Positions 4,979-5,103 of a stretch of 5,103 bases of DNA are shown here, one piece after another. The stretch is from Flavobacteriales bacterium. GTDB taxonomy: Bacteria; Bacteroidota; Bacteroidia; Flavobacteriales_D; Sanyastnellaceae. The stretch spans positions 1-5,103 of the forward strand of contig CANGVZ010000213.1 of assembly GCA_947457285.1 (NCBI GenBank), read 5' to 3'. A program made the translations under genes and the position numbers. Below the pieces are notes generated by a model that saw only the letters and a list, made by a program, of their open reading frames with translations, had not been told where the DNA came from and made no database searches. Position 1 is the stretch's first letter. Every line of letters begins with the position of its first letter.

Positions 4979-5010
4979 CAAAGTTACCAAAAATTGGTAA
5001 ATCGCGCAAA
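4979..5010 (-). promoter_or_regulatory. Bacteroidota promoter of the parD-DinB unit
   Basis: On the minus strand TTTG (5010-5007) is separated by 20 bases from TAACTTTG (4986-4979). Both match the Bacteroidota primary-sigma consensus (TTTG, 17-23 bases, TAnnTTTG). Transcription would start near 4972, leaving a leader of only about 10 bases before the parD ATG at 4962, with no Shine-Dalgarno sequence. Confidence 0.8.
4984..5000. promoter_or_regulatory. Perfect 17-bp palindrome, probable ParD operator
   Basis: TTACCAA, a 3-base centre, then TTGGTAA form a perfect 7+3+7 inverted repeat that fills most of the promoter spacer and includes the first three bases of the -7 element. RHH antitoxins bind such inverted repeats over their own promoters, so occupation would block RNA polymerase. 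Assignment to ParD rests on position and family behaviour. Confidence 0.65.
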
Positions 5011-5038
5011 TTGATCTTCGGTGAAACAAAATGACATC

Positions 5039-5103
5039 TCGTCCCGCCCGTGGCGGCTGCGCTAGGGATCGCAGCGGAAATCCTTTTTTGAGCGCAGCGA
5101 GAA
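5039..5103. repeat. Start of a structured intergenic repeat, cut by window edge
   Basis: The GC-rich sequence contrasts with the AT-rich surroundings and contains nested inverted repeats: CCGCC/GGCGG (5044-5048 with 5052-5056), GCTGCG/CGCAGC (5056-5061 with 5070-5075) and TGCGCT/AGCGCA (5058-5063 with 5091-5096). The AATCCTTTTTT-GAGCGCAGCGAG pattern resembles a dispersed element I recall from flavobacterial intergenic regions, in which a complementary AAAAAAGGATT arm follows; here the window ends after GAGAA, so that arm cannot be checked. Confidence 0.55.

Overview
The window looks like chromosomal DNA from a member of the Bacteroidota, probably near the Flavobacteriales. The evidence is a complete secreted protein with a type IX secretion (T9SS) C-terminal sorting domain, a lipoprotein with two-component-regulator-type propeller repeats, a promoter matching the Bacteroidota TTTG / TAnnTTTG consensus, weak Shine-Dalgarno sequences, and AT-rich intergenic DNA packed with small repeats.

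Layout: (1) 1-975, minus strand: a two-gene unit. An antitoxin-like HTH protein of the COG3636/HI1420 type (975-697) is followed with a TAATG stop/start overlap by a propeller-repeat lipoprotein that runs off the left edge (697-1). (2) 976-1796: no gene; two same-orientation copies of a ~220-bp imperfect palindromic element, then a structured leader. (3) 1797-3575, plus strand: a 592-residue T9SS cargo protein. (4) 3576-4165: no gene; a CTAG heptad array starting at the stop codon, a terminator-like hairpin, an 18-bp perfect palindrome, a third copy of the palindromic element, and a second heptad array (16 units of 7 bp) ending at the next gene's stop. (5) 4166-4962, minus strand: a second two-gene unit, ParD-type antitoxin then a DinB/DUF1572 protein with an ATGA overlap, transcribed from a clear promoter whose spacer holds a perfect 17-bp palindrome. 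(6) 5039-5103: the start of a structured intergenic repeat cut by the window edge.

The most notable feature is that two unrelated antitoxin families (HTH and ribbon-helix-helix) each sit first in a minus-strand unit, with no toxin gene seen in the window, and each is translationally coupled to an ordinary non-toxin gene. In the ParD case the DinB-family gene is exactly where parE normally lies, and the autoregulatory operator appears intact. The antitoxins may have been retained as transcriptional regulators of new partner genes, or the partners may have acquired a new role; the sequence cannot decide between these. The second notable feature is the set of intergenic repeats: three related long-hairpin elements and two heptad arrays that each adjoin a stop codon.
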